NCBI GenBank assembly: GCA_958296175.1
Contig: OY282448.1
Span: 845,899 to 909,898, forward strand
From: an uncultured Chloroflexota bacterium
GTDB lineage: Bacteria; Chloroflexota; UBA11872
Direction: 5' to 3'
Length of the DNA: 64,000 bases
The position numbers were made by a program, and so were the translations under genes. Below are positions 1 to 7,603 of the stretch, piece by piece (within the stretch, counting starts at the first letter, position 1; each line of letters begins with the position of its first letter). A model generated the notes under the pieces. That model saw only the letters and a list, made by a program, of their open reading frames with translations, did not search any database and was not told the DNA's origin.

Positions 1-2
1 TG

Positions 3-362
3 GAACGGAAGTTCGCCTTCTATCTGGACGATCAAAAAGCCCTGCAATGGTGGCACCGCGTAGCGGCGCGCCAGCGGCACGAGTACTACCTGCGCGGCTG
101 GCGGCGTGAGCGCATCTACCCCGACTTTATTGCGATGGGAAACAGCGCCAACAAGCGGCAACTGCTGGTGTTCGAAACGAAAGGCGAGCACCTGCGCGGC
201 AGTCCCGACACCGACTACAAGCAGCGCGTGTTCCAAACGCTGCAGCACGCCTTCAACGCCGGCACGGTGACCGTCACGCACGGCCCGCGCAAGGGGGTGT
301 TTCGCCTGGTCTTCAATAAGGCGGATTTCCCGGAGGCGCTGAAGAGTCTGAACCCAGCCTGA
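3..362 (+). CDS. Type III restriction-like helicase/nuclease, C-terminal part (5' end outside window)
   Basis: The reading frame is open from the first bases of the window, so only the last 119 residues are visible. They contain YPDFIA, then LVFETKGEHL about 20 residues later. This is the P-D...E-x-K arrangement of the nuclease domain at the C-terminus of type III restriction Res subunits and related DEAD/DEAH helicase-nucleases. The flanking pattern (ALQWWHRVAARQ, RGWRRERIYPDFI) is also typical of that family. The helicase part lies upstream of the window. A type III enzyme needs a Mod partner, which is not visible here. The family call is fairly safe; the exact system is not known. Confidence 0.7.
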   Translation, partial: ERKFAFYLDDQKALQWWHRVAARQRHEYYLRGWRRERIYPDFIAMGNSANKRQLLVFETKGEHLRGSPDTDYKQRVFQTLQHAFNAGTVTVTHGPRKGVFRLVFNKADFPEALKSLNPA

Positions 363-480
363 GCGGCGCGGACGGAGGGCGGGTACACGCGGGGGCGGCC
401 ATCGCACCGTCGCGGCCGCCCGCTCCGGCGCGCTCCGTCCCAGCGCGGCGGAGGCGAGCGCATCGCCGAAGGGCCGTGCC

Positions 481-499
481 TGTGTATGCTGGATACACA
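481..499. promoter_or_regulatory. Inverted repeat, likely autoregulatory operator of the antitoxin gene
   Basis: TGTGTAT and ATACACA form a perfect 7-bp inverted repeat around a 5-bp centre, 18 bp before the preferred start of the antitoxin gene. The hexamer TATGCT inside it could be a -10 box. An operator overlapping the promoter is usual for autoregulated toxin-antitoxin operons. The regulatory role is inferred. Confidence 0.5.
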
Positions 500-517
500 T
501 CCGGCGCTGGGAGGGCC

Positions 518-808
518 GTGCAGGTGGCGCGGGTTCAGGTGATCATTCCCGACGAGGACCGTGCCATGTTCGTCGAGCAGGCGCGGGCGGAGGGGTTGAC
601 GTTCAGCGCCTGGCTGCGCACCGCCGCCCATGCGCGGCTCCAAGAGCGGCGCGGCGCTGCCCGCTTCCAGTCAGCCGCTGACGCGGCGGCCTTTTTTCGC
701 GCCATCGACGAGCGGCGCGGCGGCGGCGGGCGGGAACCGGAATGGGAAGAGCACCTGCGCACGATGCAGGCGTCGCGCGACCCGGGCGTGGACGCGGACG
801 CGGTGTGA
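518..808 (+). CDS. Antitoxin-like small protein (VapB/ribbon-helix-helix type)
   Basis: A 96-residue protein. The N-terminal stretch RVQVIIPDEDRAMFVEQA followed by a helical segment around WLRTAAHARL fits a short ribbon-helix-helix DNA-binding fold; the rest is charged and probably binds a toxin. GTG at 518 is chosen because a GGGAGG ribosome site lies 4 bases upstream and the inverted repeat at 481-499 sits just before it. An in-frame GTG at 476 would put the operator inside the coding region. The stop overlaps the start of a PIN-domain remnant, the layout of a vapBC operon. Fold and role are inferred from sequence pattern and context. Confidence 0.55.
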   Translation: MQVARVQVIIPDEDRAMFVEQARAEGLTFSAWLRTAAHARLQERRGAARFQSAADAAAFFRAIDERRGGGGREPEWEEHLRTMQASRDPGVDADAV

Positions 809-867
809 TCTTCGTCGACACCAACGTGTTCGTCTACGCCGTGGGGCGGCGTTCTGGGTGTGTGTAG
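805..867 (+). pseudogene. Truncated PIN-domain toxin (VapC-like) remnant
   Basis: GTG at 805 overlaps the antitoxin stop (GTGA). It opens a frame reading V-I-F-V-D-T-N-V-F-V-Y-A-V-G, the conserved N-terminus of VapC-type PIN ribonucleases with the first catalytic aspartate. After 20 codons it ends in TAG, next to the 3' end of the convergent permease gene. A PIN domain needs about 130 residues and three more acidic residues, so this is a decayed toxin. The antitoxin is therefore an orphan here. Confidence 0.65.
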
Positions 868-875
868 GCGGGCGG

Positions 876-1640
876 TTAGTTGGTGGCGCGGCGGTATTCG
901 AAGGTGGCTGCGCTGATCAGGACGGCGCAGGTGGCCAGCAGTACCCAGAGGCCGGGCAGGATCTGTTCCCACATCCAGCCTTCGATGATGATGGTGCGCA
1001 CGGCCACCAGGATGTATTCGACCGGATTGAGTCCCACGGCAATCCCAAACCAGCCCGTGAGCAGTTCGCGCGGCATGAAGGCCGAGGTGAGAAACGCCAG
1101 CGGCATGAACAACAGCCAGCTATTTACGGTGACCTGCACGCTGCGCGTGCGCACGGCGATAATGAGCCCCACGCAGCCCATGGCCACGGCCAGCAGCGTG
1201 GTGGCCAGGGTGACGGCCAGCACGCCCGGGAACCCGCCGGCAAACCGAACGCCGATGACGGTGGCCACCAGCAGGATGGCGGCCACCTGCGCCACGGCGC
1301 GCGTGGCGCCAATGGCCAGGGTGCCCAGCAGGATGGAGAAGCGGTTGACCGGCGACAGCAGCAGCTTGTCGACGTAGCCGGACATGATGTCCGTCAGCAG
1401 CACCATGGCCATGTCGCTGCCGCTGAAGACGACGGCCATCACGATAACCATGGCGGTCAGAAAGGCCTGGTAGTCCGAGGTCGGGAACCCCGGCAGGTTG
1501 GTGATGGCGCGCAGGGGCTCGCCAAAGAAGAGGTACATCACGGCGGACGACAGCACGGCGGCGACGATCATCCACGGCTGCGCCAGCCAGGTTTTCAGGT
1601 TGCGCACGTAGATGTAGGAACTTTCGCGCAGGATCTGCAC
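876..1640 (-). CDS. ABC-2 type transporter permease
   Basis: A 254-residue polytopic protein with about six hydrophobic segments (around residues 25-45, 62-85, 105-130, 135-160, 170-190 and 225-245), the usual size and layout of ABC-2 / DrrB-like export permeases. It starts with GTG. It lies downstream of and on the same strand as the ATPase gene, about 200 bp away, so the two probably form one exporter. Substrates of this family include drugs, lipids and polysaccharides; nothing here identifies the cargo. Confidence 0.85.
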   Translation of the reverse strand: MQILRESSYIYVRNLKTWLAQPWMIVAAVLSSAVMYLFFGEPLRAITNLPGFPTSDYQAFLTAMVIVMAVVFSGSDMAMVLLTDIMSGYVDKLLLSPVNRFSILLGTLAIGATRAVAQVAAILLVATVIGVRFAGGFPGVLAVTLATTLLAVAMGCVGLIIAVRTRSVQVTVNSWLLFMPLAFLTSAFMPRELLTGWFGIAVGLNPVEYILVAVRTIIIEGWMWEQILPGLWVLLATCAVLISAATFEYRRATN

Positions 1641-1837
1641 GGGTCAGCTCCGGGCGGCGCCGGGCGGCGCCGGGGGGACCCGACGGCGCCGCCGCGGCCG
1701 CAGGGATTCCCGCCGCGCAGCGGGGACGGGGCAGGTTGTGCCCGGGAACGCCGGGCGCGGGAGCGGGGATGCCGGGCGCGGCGGGCGCGGGGGGCGCGGG
1801 GATGCGGAGCGGGGTCGGGCGTGCGGCGGGGGCATGG

Positions 1838-2878
1838 CTATTGTCGGTTGACGCCCATCCATTGGCCCCAGACGCGCGCGTCGGTGTCGGCGTCGGCGTC
1901 GGTGTCGCGAATCTGGCGGCCGGTGTGATGCAGGAAGACGTCGTCCAGCGAGGGGCTGGTGACGGTGAGGGCGGCGACGGGCACGCCGGCCGCGTGCAGG
2001 GCGCGCAGGATTTCGGGCGCGGCTGCGCCGCCGTCCGCCACCGTGGCCGTGATTCCGTCCGGCGCCGCGTCTGTCTGGCGCACCATGGGCAGCGCGCGCA
2101 GGGCGGCGGCCGCCGTGTCGTCGTCGGCTGGGTCCGCGCCGTCGGCCTCTGCCGGTCGGGGGCCGAACGCCGCGCGCACCAGGTCGCCGCCCACCCCGGC
2201 CTTGAGCTCGGCGGGCGTCCCTTCGGCCACCAGGCGGCCGTGGTCGATGATGGCCAGGCGCTGGCACAGGCGGTCGGCCTCGTCCATGTGCTGCGTGGTC
2301 AGCAGGATGGTGACGCCGCGCTCGTTGAGCTTGTCCAGGTATTCCCAGATGGCCAGCCGGCTTTGCGGGTCCAGCCCGGTGGTGGGTTCGTCCAGGAAGA
2401 GCACGGCCGGCTGATGCATGAGTGCGCCGACCAGGTCGATGCGCCGCCGCATGCCGCCGGAGTAGGACCCGATGCGGCGGCGGCCGACGCCCGCCAGCCC
2501 CACCAGCTCCAGCAGCTCGTCGGCGCGGCGCCCGGCCTCGGCCCGCCCCAGGCCGTACAGACGGCCCTGCAAGACCAGGAAGTCGCGTCCTTTGGAGAGG
2601 TCGTCCAGGCCGACCTCTTGCATGGCGACGCCGATGCCGGCGCGCACGGCGCGCGGGTCGGCGTCCACGTCGATCCCGGCGACGTCCGCGCGCCCGGCGG
2701 TTTTGGGCAGCAGCGTGGCCAGAATCTTGATGGTGGTGGTTTTGCCCGCGCCGTTGGGACCCAGCAGGCCGAAGAACTCGCCGCGCTGGACGGTGAAGTC
2801 GATGCCGTCCACCGCGCGCACGCCGCCGGGGTAGGTTTTTTCCAGACCTCGAACTCGAACGGCGGGGGGCGCGTGCAC
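1838..2878 (-). CDS. ABC-2 type transporter ATP-binding protein (DrrA-like)
   Basis: A 346-residue ABC ATPase. Walker A is GPNGAGKT near residues 40-47, the signature is YSGGMRRR, Walker B runs VLFLDEPTTGLD, and the switch histidine sits in LTTQHMDEADRL. The C-terminal extension after the ATPase core is typical of DrrA-like exporters. GTG at 2878 is preferred because it directly precedes the conserved RVRGLEKTY strand and has AGAGG upstream; the open frame continues further upstream without family similarity. The last residues (DTDADADTDA) come from an imperfect hexamer repeat in the DNA near 1880-1910. It should energise the permease encoded next to it. Confidence 0.88.
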   Translation of the reverse strand: MHAPPAVRVRGLEKTYPGGVRAVDGIDFTVQRGEFFGLLGPNGAGKTTTIKILATLLPKTAGRADVAGIDVDADPRAVRAGIGVAMQEVGLDDLSKGRDFLVLQGRLYGLGRAEAGRRADELLELVGLAGVGRRRIGSYSGGMRRRIDLVGALMHQPAVLFLDEPTTGLDPQSRLAIWEYLDKLNERGVTILLTTQHMDEADRLCQRLAIIDHGRLVAEGTPAELKAGVGGDLVRAAFGPRPAEADGADPADDDTAAAALRALPMVRQTDAAPDGITATVADGGAAAPEILRALHAAGVPVAALTVTSPSLDDVFLHHTGRQIRDTDADADTDARVWGQWMGVNRQ

Positions 2879-3060
2879 GCGGCGTCCTCTATCTCTGCGT
2901 TGGGGGGCGGCGTTCCAATTGTAGCGGGCGCAGGTCTGCGGTTGCCGCGCGGACGATGGCCGCCGGGCGCGAGTTTCGCGGGCGGCCGTGCTGGGAGCGC
3001 CCGCACGTGCGCCGCGTAGATCTGCCGCGCCGCCGGCCTGCGAGCGCGGCGGTCGGTTGC

Positions 3061-3086
3061 CGCGCCGCCCCCGCGGGGGCGGCGCG
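3061..3086 (-). terminator. GC-only hairpin downstream of tmRNA
   Basis: A perfect palindrome (11-bp stem, CGCG centre) lies 4 bp beyond the CCA end of the tmRNA gene. There is no T-tract on either side, so it may be a weak terminator or a 3' processing barrier. Its position suggests a role in ending or protecting the tmRNA precursor. Confidence 0.4.
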
Positions 3087-3090
3087 TGCG

Positions 3091-3445
3091 TGGTGGAGAT
3101 GGGGGCGAGTCGAACGCCCCGTCCAGGACCGGTCGTCCCGACGCGTCTACAGGTATAGCCAGACGCTTGGTGTCTCACCGCGGCGTTGCCGTCTGGCAGC
3201 AACGACTCGCGGCCAGCCCGCGTGGCTTTGCCGGTCTACGCGGGCGCCTCGACCGGCAGCACCCTAGCTTGTGTGCGCCCAGCTGCCCCGCTAGGGACGG
3301 GCCAGCTGGGCGTCGCGGCGGCTAGGCCGCGAGCGGGAGCGCTTGCTCTTCGCCAGTTACCTTTTGCCAGGGGGATTTACGAGCTCCCCGGCAGGCTCGA
3401 CCTGCAGCGTTGGGATTCGGGGCCCTGTCAATACCCGTCATCCCC
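3091..3445 (-). ncRNA. ssrA: tmRNA (transfer-messenger RNA)
   Basis: A 355-nt gene. The 5' GGGGATG pairs with CATCTCC just before the encoded ACCA end, forming the alanyl acceptor stem. The 3' part holds the T-arm GTTCGACTC. The tag reading frame at 3322-3360 gives V-T-G-E-E-Q-A-L-P-L-A-A-stop; LPLAA is a ClpXP-type degradation signal. In this frame the tag does not begin with alanine, and the exact resume codon is uncertain. A strong hairpin (CGCCCAGCTG / CAGCTGGGCG) follows the tag stop and belongs to the pseudoknot region. It works with SmpB, encoded just upstream on the same strand, to rescue stalled ribosomes. Confidence 0.93.
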
Positions 3446-3452
3446 GCGGCTA

Positions 3453-3481
3453 ATTCTAGCGCACGTAGCGGGCGATTTCAC
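3453..3481 (-). promoter_or_regulatory. Sigma-70-like promoter of ssrA inside the smpB 3' end
   Basis: On the minus strand, GTGAAA (3476-3481) and TAGAAT (3453-3458) are separated by 17 bp. The tmRNA 5' end at 3445 lies 7 bp beyond the -10 box. The TAG of the -10 box is also the smpB stop codon. The spacing is ideal, so tmRNA probably has its own promoter in addition to read-through from smpB. Confidence 0.7.
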
Positions 3482-3944
3482 GCGCGGCTTCGCGGGCGCG
3501 CAGGCGTTCGCGGTGGTCGAAGCGCCGCAGGCCGCGCACCAGGCCGATCTCCAGCTTGACCCAGCCGCGGTGCAGCAGCAGGCGCAGGGGTACGGCGGTG
3601 CGGCCTTTGGCGGTGACGTGGCTGGCCAGCTGGGCGATTTCGCCGCGGTGCAGCAGCAGGCGCCGCGGCCGGTCGGGGTCGTGGTTGGCGTCGGCGGCGG
3701 GTTTGTAGCGCGCCACGTGCGCGCCGTGCAGCCAGGCTTCGCCCGCCTCCACGGTCACGAACCCCTGCGCCAGGCTGACGGCGCCGTTGCGAATGCTCTT
3801 GACCTCGGAGCCGACCAGTTCCAGGCCGGCGGTCAGGGTGGCCAGCACCTCGTAGTCGCGCCGCGCGCGGCGGTTGACGGCGATGGTGCGGTCGCCGGCC
3901 GGCGGCGGGGCGGTGGGTTGGCGTTTGCGCCGCTTGCGTGCCAC
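3456..3944 (-). CDS. smpB: SsrA-binding protein SmpB
   Basis: A 162-residue protein with the SmpB pattern: NRRARRDYEV near residue 24, GLELVGSEVKSIRNGAVSL near residues 40-58, then the beta-barrel strands and the KGRTAVPLRLL segment. The C-terminal tail is basic (RRFDHRERLRAREAAREI) and would enter the mRNA channel of the ribosome. It binds tmRNA and brings it to stalled ribosomes. It lies 10 bp upstream of ssrA on the same strand. The N-terminus carries an extra basic and proline-rich stretch. Confidence 0.95.
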   Translation of the reverse strand: MARKRRKRQPTAPPPAGDRTIAVNRRARRDYEVLATLTAGLELVGSEVKSIRNGAVSLAQGFVTVEAGEAWLHGAHVARYKPAADANHDPDRPRRLLLHRGEIAQLASHVTAKGRTAVPLRLLLHRGWVKLEIGLVRGLRRFDHRERLRAREAAREIARYVR

Positions 3945-3994
3945 GTGTGCGTCTTAGGCGGGGGCGGCGCGGCCGTTCGCCGCCGCGCCTGCGC

Positions 3995-4252
3995 TCAGGA
4001 GGCGGCGGGCTGTCCGGTGGCGGGGGCCGGCACCATGTCGCTCATCAGCTTGGGCAGCGCCATGGTGTGGCTGCACGTGCGCCAGACCTGGAAGAACTCG
4101 CAGTCGCAATCCCAGCGGCCGTCCGCGTAGGTGATGACGTGGCTGCTGTTGTCGCCGTCGAAGCTGACGCGCAGGGATTCCACGCGCACGCGCTCCGGTT
4201 CGGTGGCGTATTGCTGCGCCTTCTGCACCTTGCTTATCAGGCTGGATTGCAC
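3995..4252 (-). CDS. Small SWIM zinc-finger protein
   Basis: An 85-residue protein. It contains WDCDCEFFQVWRTCSHTM, a match to the SWIM motif C-x-C-x(n)-C-x-H that binds zinc and often nucleic acid or protein. Almost the whole protein is this domain, with a beta-rich segment before it (VRVESLRVSFDGDNSSHVI) and a short tail. Single-domain SWIM proteins of this size are known in Chloroflexi and Cyanobacteria, but their function is not established. It follows smpB on the minus strand but is transcribed before it. Confidence 0.75.
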   Translation of the reverse strand: MQSSLISKVQKAQQYATEPERVRVESLRVSFDGDNSSHVITYADGRWDCDCEFFQVWRTCSHTMALPKLMSDMVPAPATGQPAAS

Positions 4253-4419
4253 GCGTGGCCCCTCTCCCGCGCTGTGCCGGCCGCCGGCGGTCGGCTGCGG
4301 CCCCCGCGCCGCGCGGTCCCGACGCGGCCGACCGACGCGGCGGCTGTCGCTTCGCGGCTCGAGTATAGCCCCGCGCTCGTTCCTCGGGGCGCGCGTGGGG
4401 CGGGACGCGCGGCGCCGGG

Positions 4420-4435
4420 TGTTTCACGTGAAACA
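4420..4435. promoter_or_regulatory. parS: parS centromere-like ParB binding site
   Basis: The 16 bases TGTTTCACGTGAAACA are an exact copy of the bacterial parS consensus and a perfect palindrome. The site lies in an intergenic region between the SWIM gene and the XRE regulator. Known parS sites cluster near the replication origin, where they load ParB and condensin. No parA or parB is in this window. Confidence 0.9.
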
Positions 4436-4521
4436 TTGGCGGCCGCGTTCTGCACCGATGGTGAATGACGCCTGGGTCTCTCGCAGGGCGAGGGCGAGGG
4501 CGAGGGAACCGAGAAGCGCGG

Positions 4522-5022
4522 CTAAGGCGCGGCGGGCAGGGGGGCGCTGACGAGGACGACGGTCGGGTCCTCGTCGTCGCTGCCGATGATGCCGGTGCGC
4601 AGCGTGTGCACGTCGAACTGCAAGTCCACGAACGTCAGGCGTCGGGCAATCTCGACTGCGGCGTCGGGGCGCGCGGCCATCACGGCCAGCCGCGCGGCCG
4701 CGTCGGGCGGGCCGGACTCGATCAGCACGCCGCCCGCGGTGGGGTCGACGTCCCAGCCCACGGGTCCGCGCGCGACCTCCGCCAGCAGCGCGGCGGCCAC
4801 GTCCACGCTCAGGCGGTCGGCAATGGCGGCCACGGCAAAGCTGGTGCGGCTGGCGCCCAGGGCGTTGGCCACGTCCATGGCGGCGCGGGCGCGCAGCGCG
4901 TTGCGCTCGCCTTTTTCGACGTGGCTGAGATACGCGTGCGAGACGCCGCTGCCGCGGGCGAGCTGCCGATAGGACAGCCCGGCATCCAGCCTCGTCTGGC
5001 GCAGCAGCGCTGCGAGTCGCAT
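4522..5022 (-). CDS. XRE-family helix-turn-helix transcriptional regulator
   Basis: A 166-residue protein. Residues 1-55 form a Cro/C1-type helix-turn-helix: LRQTRLDAGLSYRQLARGSG, then VSHAYLSHVEKGERN with the recognition helix. The remaining 110 residues are alpha/beta and do not match a domain I recognise; they may sense a ligand. ATG at 5022 is chosen because a GGGGG-rich ribosome site precedes it and the helix-turn-helix starts right after it; a TTG 21 bases upstream is possible. A well-spaced promoter lies at 5055-5083. Its targets are unknown. Confidence 0.8.
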   Translation of the reverse strand: MRLAALLRQTRLDAGLSYRQLARGSGVSHAYLSHVEKGERNALRARAAMDVANALGASRTSFAVAAIADRLSVDVAAALLAEVARGPVGWDVDPTAGGVLIESGPPDAAARLAVMAARPDAAVEIARRLTFVDLQFDVHTLRTGIIGSDDEDPTVVLVSAPLPAAP

Positions 5023-5054
5023 AAGCCCCACGGCTCCCCCCAACCGGCGCCGCT

Positions 5055-5083
5055 ATCGTACACCAAAGGTTGACAGGCGGCAA
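5055..5083 (-). promoter_or_regulatory. Promoter of the XRE regulator
   Basis: On the minus strand TTGCCG (5078-5083) and TACGAT (5055-5060) are 17 bp apart. Transcription would start near 5047, about 25 bases before the ATG at 5022. Confidence 0.6.
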
Positions 5084-5274
5084 GGGGGGGGCTCGGGGCC
5101 GTGGTCAGGCGGCGGCGGCGCGCGGCCCGTGGGCGCGGCGGCGGCCGATCGTCGAGCAGCCGTTGAAAGATCGGGGCGGCGCTTGTCCCGCGGGCGGGGC
5201 GTGGTCAGGCGGCGGCGGACGCCGGGGGCGCCGGCGCCGTTGGCGGGGGGTGAGGCAGCGCCGTACGCGAAGAG

Positions 5275-5302
5275 TTGACAGGCCTGCGCCGCTGTGTATG
5301 CT
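5275..5302 (+). promoter_or_regulatory. Sigma-70-like promoter with long leader
   Basis: TTGACA at 5275-5280 matches the -35 consensus exactly; TATGCT at 5297-5302 follows after 16 bp. The first gene downstream starts at 5487, so the leader would be about 175 nt. In the upstream part of this 460-bp intergenic stretch an 18-bp GC-rich sequence beginning GTGGTCAGG occurs twice exactly 100 bp apart (5101 and 5201). I see no gene in the leader. Confidence 0.6.
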
Positions 5303-5486
5303 TTCTGTGTACATCGGGCCGCCGCCGGCGCATTCGTGGACATCGCTGGCTGATGCACGCGACCGGCGGCGGCCCATGTGCCAGCCCGCGAGGCAGGACC
5401 CCGCGCCGCCGGCCGCGGCCGGCGGCGATAGGGCCGATCCCTCCAGCCTCAGCCGCACGCTGAGGCGCCCACGCAAAGGACCCGAC

Positions 5487-6206
5487 ATGACCGAGCAGCA
5501 CCAACGGCACACACCGCAACCGTCCGACCGACCGCAGCCGGCGGCCGAACGTGGGGACGAAACGGACGGCGGCGCGTTCCAGGCGGCGGTCGACGCCGAG
5601 GTGGCGCGCCGCGTGGACGCCGTCGAGCGCCGCTGGCAGTCGCGCAAAGACCGCGAGATGCACCGCGCGCGCCAACGCTGGGAAGCGGAAACGCCGCCGG
5701 CCGCGGGCGCGGACCTGGGAACCCTGCTGGCCGACGCCGACCCGCGCGCCATCGGGCAGCTGCTGGTGGCCGGCATCATGGCGGGCCTGCGGCAGTCCGC
5801 CGAGGGTTCCGCAACGCCCGACGCGGCGCCCGCGGCCGAGACCGTGGACGCGCCGGCGGCCCCGGCCCGCCAGGACGCGGCCGGCCGCGCCGCCGCGCCC
5901 GACAACGCCGCGCCGCCTGACGTCCCCGCCCGCCCGACGGCCGCCGCGCCCGACAACGCTGCGCCGCCTGACTCCCCTGCCCGCCCGGCGGCGCCCGCCG
6001 CGCCTGCCGAGCGGGAGGCTGCGGACCAGGAGGCCGACTCGCGCGAACGCCTGGCCGACCGGCGCGCGCAGGAACCTTCGCCGGACCTGCTGCCCAGCCT
6101 GCCCCCGCCCGCGGACGCCTTCCACGACATCGAGTCCCGCTTCGCCCGCGGCGAGCTGGACCTGGAGGCCTACGAAGCCGCCCGCCGCCGCCGCGGGTTG
6201 ACGTAG
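5487..6206 (+). CDS. Disordered Ala/Pro-rich protein of unknown function
   Basis: A 239-residue protein with no domain I recognise. Residues 30-70 (AAVDAEVARRVDAVERRWQSRKDREMHRARQRWEAE) form a charged amphipathic, probably coiled-coil helix. Residues 115-190 are low complexity and include two copies of a module built around APDNAAPPD-x-PARP. The C-terminus (FHDIESRFARGELDLEAYEAARRRRGL) looks like a short helical SHOCT-like motif. ATG at 5487 follows an AAAGGA ribosome site. The preceding promoter at 5275-5302 implies it is expressed on its own. No function is proposed. Confidence 0.6.
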   Translation: MTEQHQRHTPQPSDRPQPAAERGDETDGGAFQAAVDAEVARRVDAVERRWQSRKDREMHRARQRWEAETPPAAGADLGTLLADADPRAIGQLLVAGIMAGLRQSAEGSATPDAAPAAETVDAPAAPARQDAAGRAAAPDNAAPPDVPARPTAAAPDNAAPPDSPARPAAPAAPAEREAADQEADSRERLADRRAQEPSPDLLPSLPPPADAFHDIESRFARGELDLEAYEAARRRRGLT

Positions 6207-6515
6207 GGGCGGACGCTTACGCGGAGCTGCTCGAGGTGCGCATTGCCCGCCTGGCGCTGTGATGGGAGATGGGAGGGCGGCGGCCGGCCGACCAGCGGCC
6301 GCCGGTTGTTCCTTTGCCGACTCCGCCGGGCAAAACGCCGCCTGCGCCTTCGTAAACCCCGCACGCCGCAGGCCTGCCGGCTTGGCCGATGTCAGCGCGC
6401 CCGGGAAGAGCGGCCGTGCCGTTGGCCGGCTGCCGATATACTCAACGGCCTGCAACGCTGCCGGTCTGCGTGATGCAATCTCTTCGGCCCACATGACGAC
6501 CCGACCCGTTCTCCG
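6207..6515 (+). promoter_or_regulatory. Leader region of the SAM-cycle gene run
   Basis: This 309-bp stretch holds no gene that I can support. TATACT at 6437-6442, in the string GCCGATATACT, is the best -10 box; no good -35 box precedes it. The same 11-base string precedes the epimerase gene at 45891-45901. Transcription from it would give a 65-70 nt leader to mtnA. I looked for a SAM or SAH riboswitch core and did not find one. Confidence 0.4.
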
Positions 6516-7586
6516 ATGAGCGTGCCGCCGGTGATCGAGTGGCGCGCGGGGGCCGTGCGTATTTTGGACCAGCGGCGTTTGCCGGATGCGGTCGAAGTGT
6601 TGCACTGCACGGAGGCGGCGCAGGTCAACGAGGCGATCCGCACGCTGGCCATCCGCGGCGCGCCGGCGCTGGGGGTGGCGGCGGCCTATGCGGCGGCGCT
6701 GGGCGCGCGGCGCATCCAGGCGCCCGACGGCCCGGCGTTTCTGGCGCGTCTGGATCGGGTGATCGACGACATCATCGCCACGCGGCCCACGGCCGTGAAC
6801 CTGGCCTGGGCGGCGGAGCGCATGCGCTCCGCGGCGCGGACGCCGGCCGGCGCGCCGGCGTCCGAGGTGCGGGCGCGGCTGCTGGCCGAGGCGCATGCGC
6901 TGGCGGCCGACAACGAGCTGCGCCACCGGGCCCTGGCCGCGGCCGGCGCGGCGCTGTTTGCGCCCGGCCAGCGCGTGCTGCACCACTGCAACACTGGGCC
7001 GCTGGCCACCGCCGCCAGCCTGGGCAGCGCGCTGGGCGTGCTGCAGGCCGCCCACCAGCGGCACGGCATCGAGGTGGTGGTGAGCGAAACGCGCCCGCTG
7101 CTGCAAGGCGCGCGGCTGACCACCTGGGAACTGGCGCAGCGCGAGATTCCCTTCACCTTGATTACGGACGGCATGTCGGCCTCGCTGATGCGCCGCGGGC
7201 GGATCGACGCCGCCATCGTGGGCGCCGACCGCATTGCCGCCAACGGCGACGCGGCCAACAAGATTGGCACCTACGGCCACGCGCTGGCGGCGCGCGCGCA
7301 CGGCCTGCCGTTTTACGTGGCGGCGCCGATGTCCACCATCGACTTCGCGCTGCCGGACGGCGACGCTATTCCCATCGAGGAGCGTGCGCCGCAGGAGGTG
7401 CGCGGCTACGCCGCCTGGCGCTGGGCGCCGCCGGACGCGCCCGCGGCCAACCCCGCCTTCGACGTCACGCCGCACGACCTGGTCACGGCCATCGTGACCG
7501 AACGCGGCGTGCACCGCCCGCCGTTCGTGGACACGCTGCGCCGTCAGGACGCCGCCGCGGCCCCCGCCGACGTGCGGGCGGCCTGA
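6516..7586 (+). CDS. mtnA: S-methyl-5-thioribose-1-phosphate isomerase
   Basis: A 356-residue enzyme of the methionine salvage pathway that converts methylthioribose-1-phosphate to methylthioribulose-1-phosphate in the cytosol. It contains IRGAPALGV near residue 46, the HHCNTG motif with the catalytic cysteine at residue 158, and GADRIAANGDAANKIGT with the catalytic aspartate at residue 238. Length and motif order fit MtnA rather than eIF2B-like regulatory proteins. It is followed 17 bp later by mtnP, whose product supplies its substrate. The ATG at 6516 has no strong ribosome site. Confidence 0.95.
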   Translation: MSVPPVIEWRAGAVRILDQRRLPDAVEVLHCTEAAQVNEAIRTLAIRGAPALGVAAAYAAALGARRIQAPDGPAFLARLDRVIDDIIATRPTAVNLAWAAERMRSAARTPAGAPASEVRARLLAEAHALAADNELRHRALAAAGAALFAPGQRVLHHCNTGPLATAASLGSALGVLQAAHQRHGIEVVVSETRPLLQGARLTTWELAQREIPFTLITDGMSASLMRRGRIDAAIVGADRIAANGDAANKIGTYGHALAARAHGLPFYVAAPMSTIDFALPDGDAIPIEERAPQEVRGYAAWRWAPPDAPAANPAFDVTPHDLVTAIVTERGVHRPPFVDTLRRQDAAAAPADVRAA

Positions 7587-7603
7587 CGCCGGGCCGGTTG
7601 CCC

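Noticed and set aside
476..808. Longer antitoxin start at GTG 476
   Set aside because: It would put the operator-like inverted repeat inside the gene and lacks the good ribosome site found before GTG 518.
3322..3370. tmRNA tag frame starting with alanine at the GCA near 3366
   Set aside because: That frame runs past the tag stop without ending in an LAA-type signal; the frame ending LPLAA-stop is the functional one.
6207..6515. SAM or SAH riboswitch in the mtnA leader
   Set aside because: Searched by eye for the conserved cores and stems; none found.
5205..7514. 769-residue open frame on the minus strand opposite mtnA
   Set aside because: No ribosome site or domain; mtnA motifs on the other strand are unambiguous.
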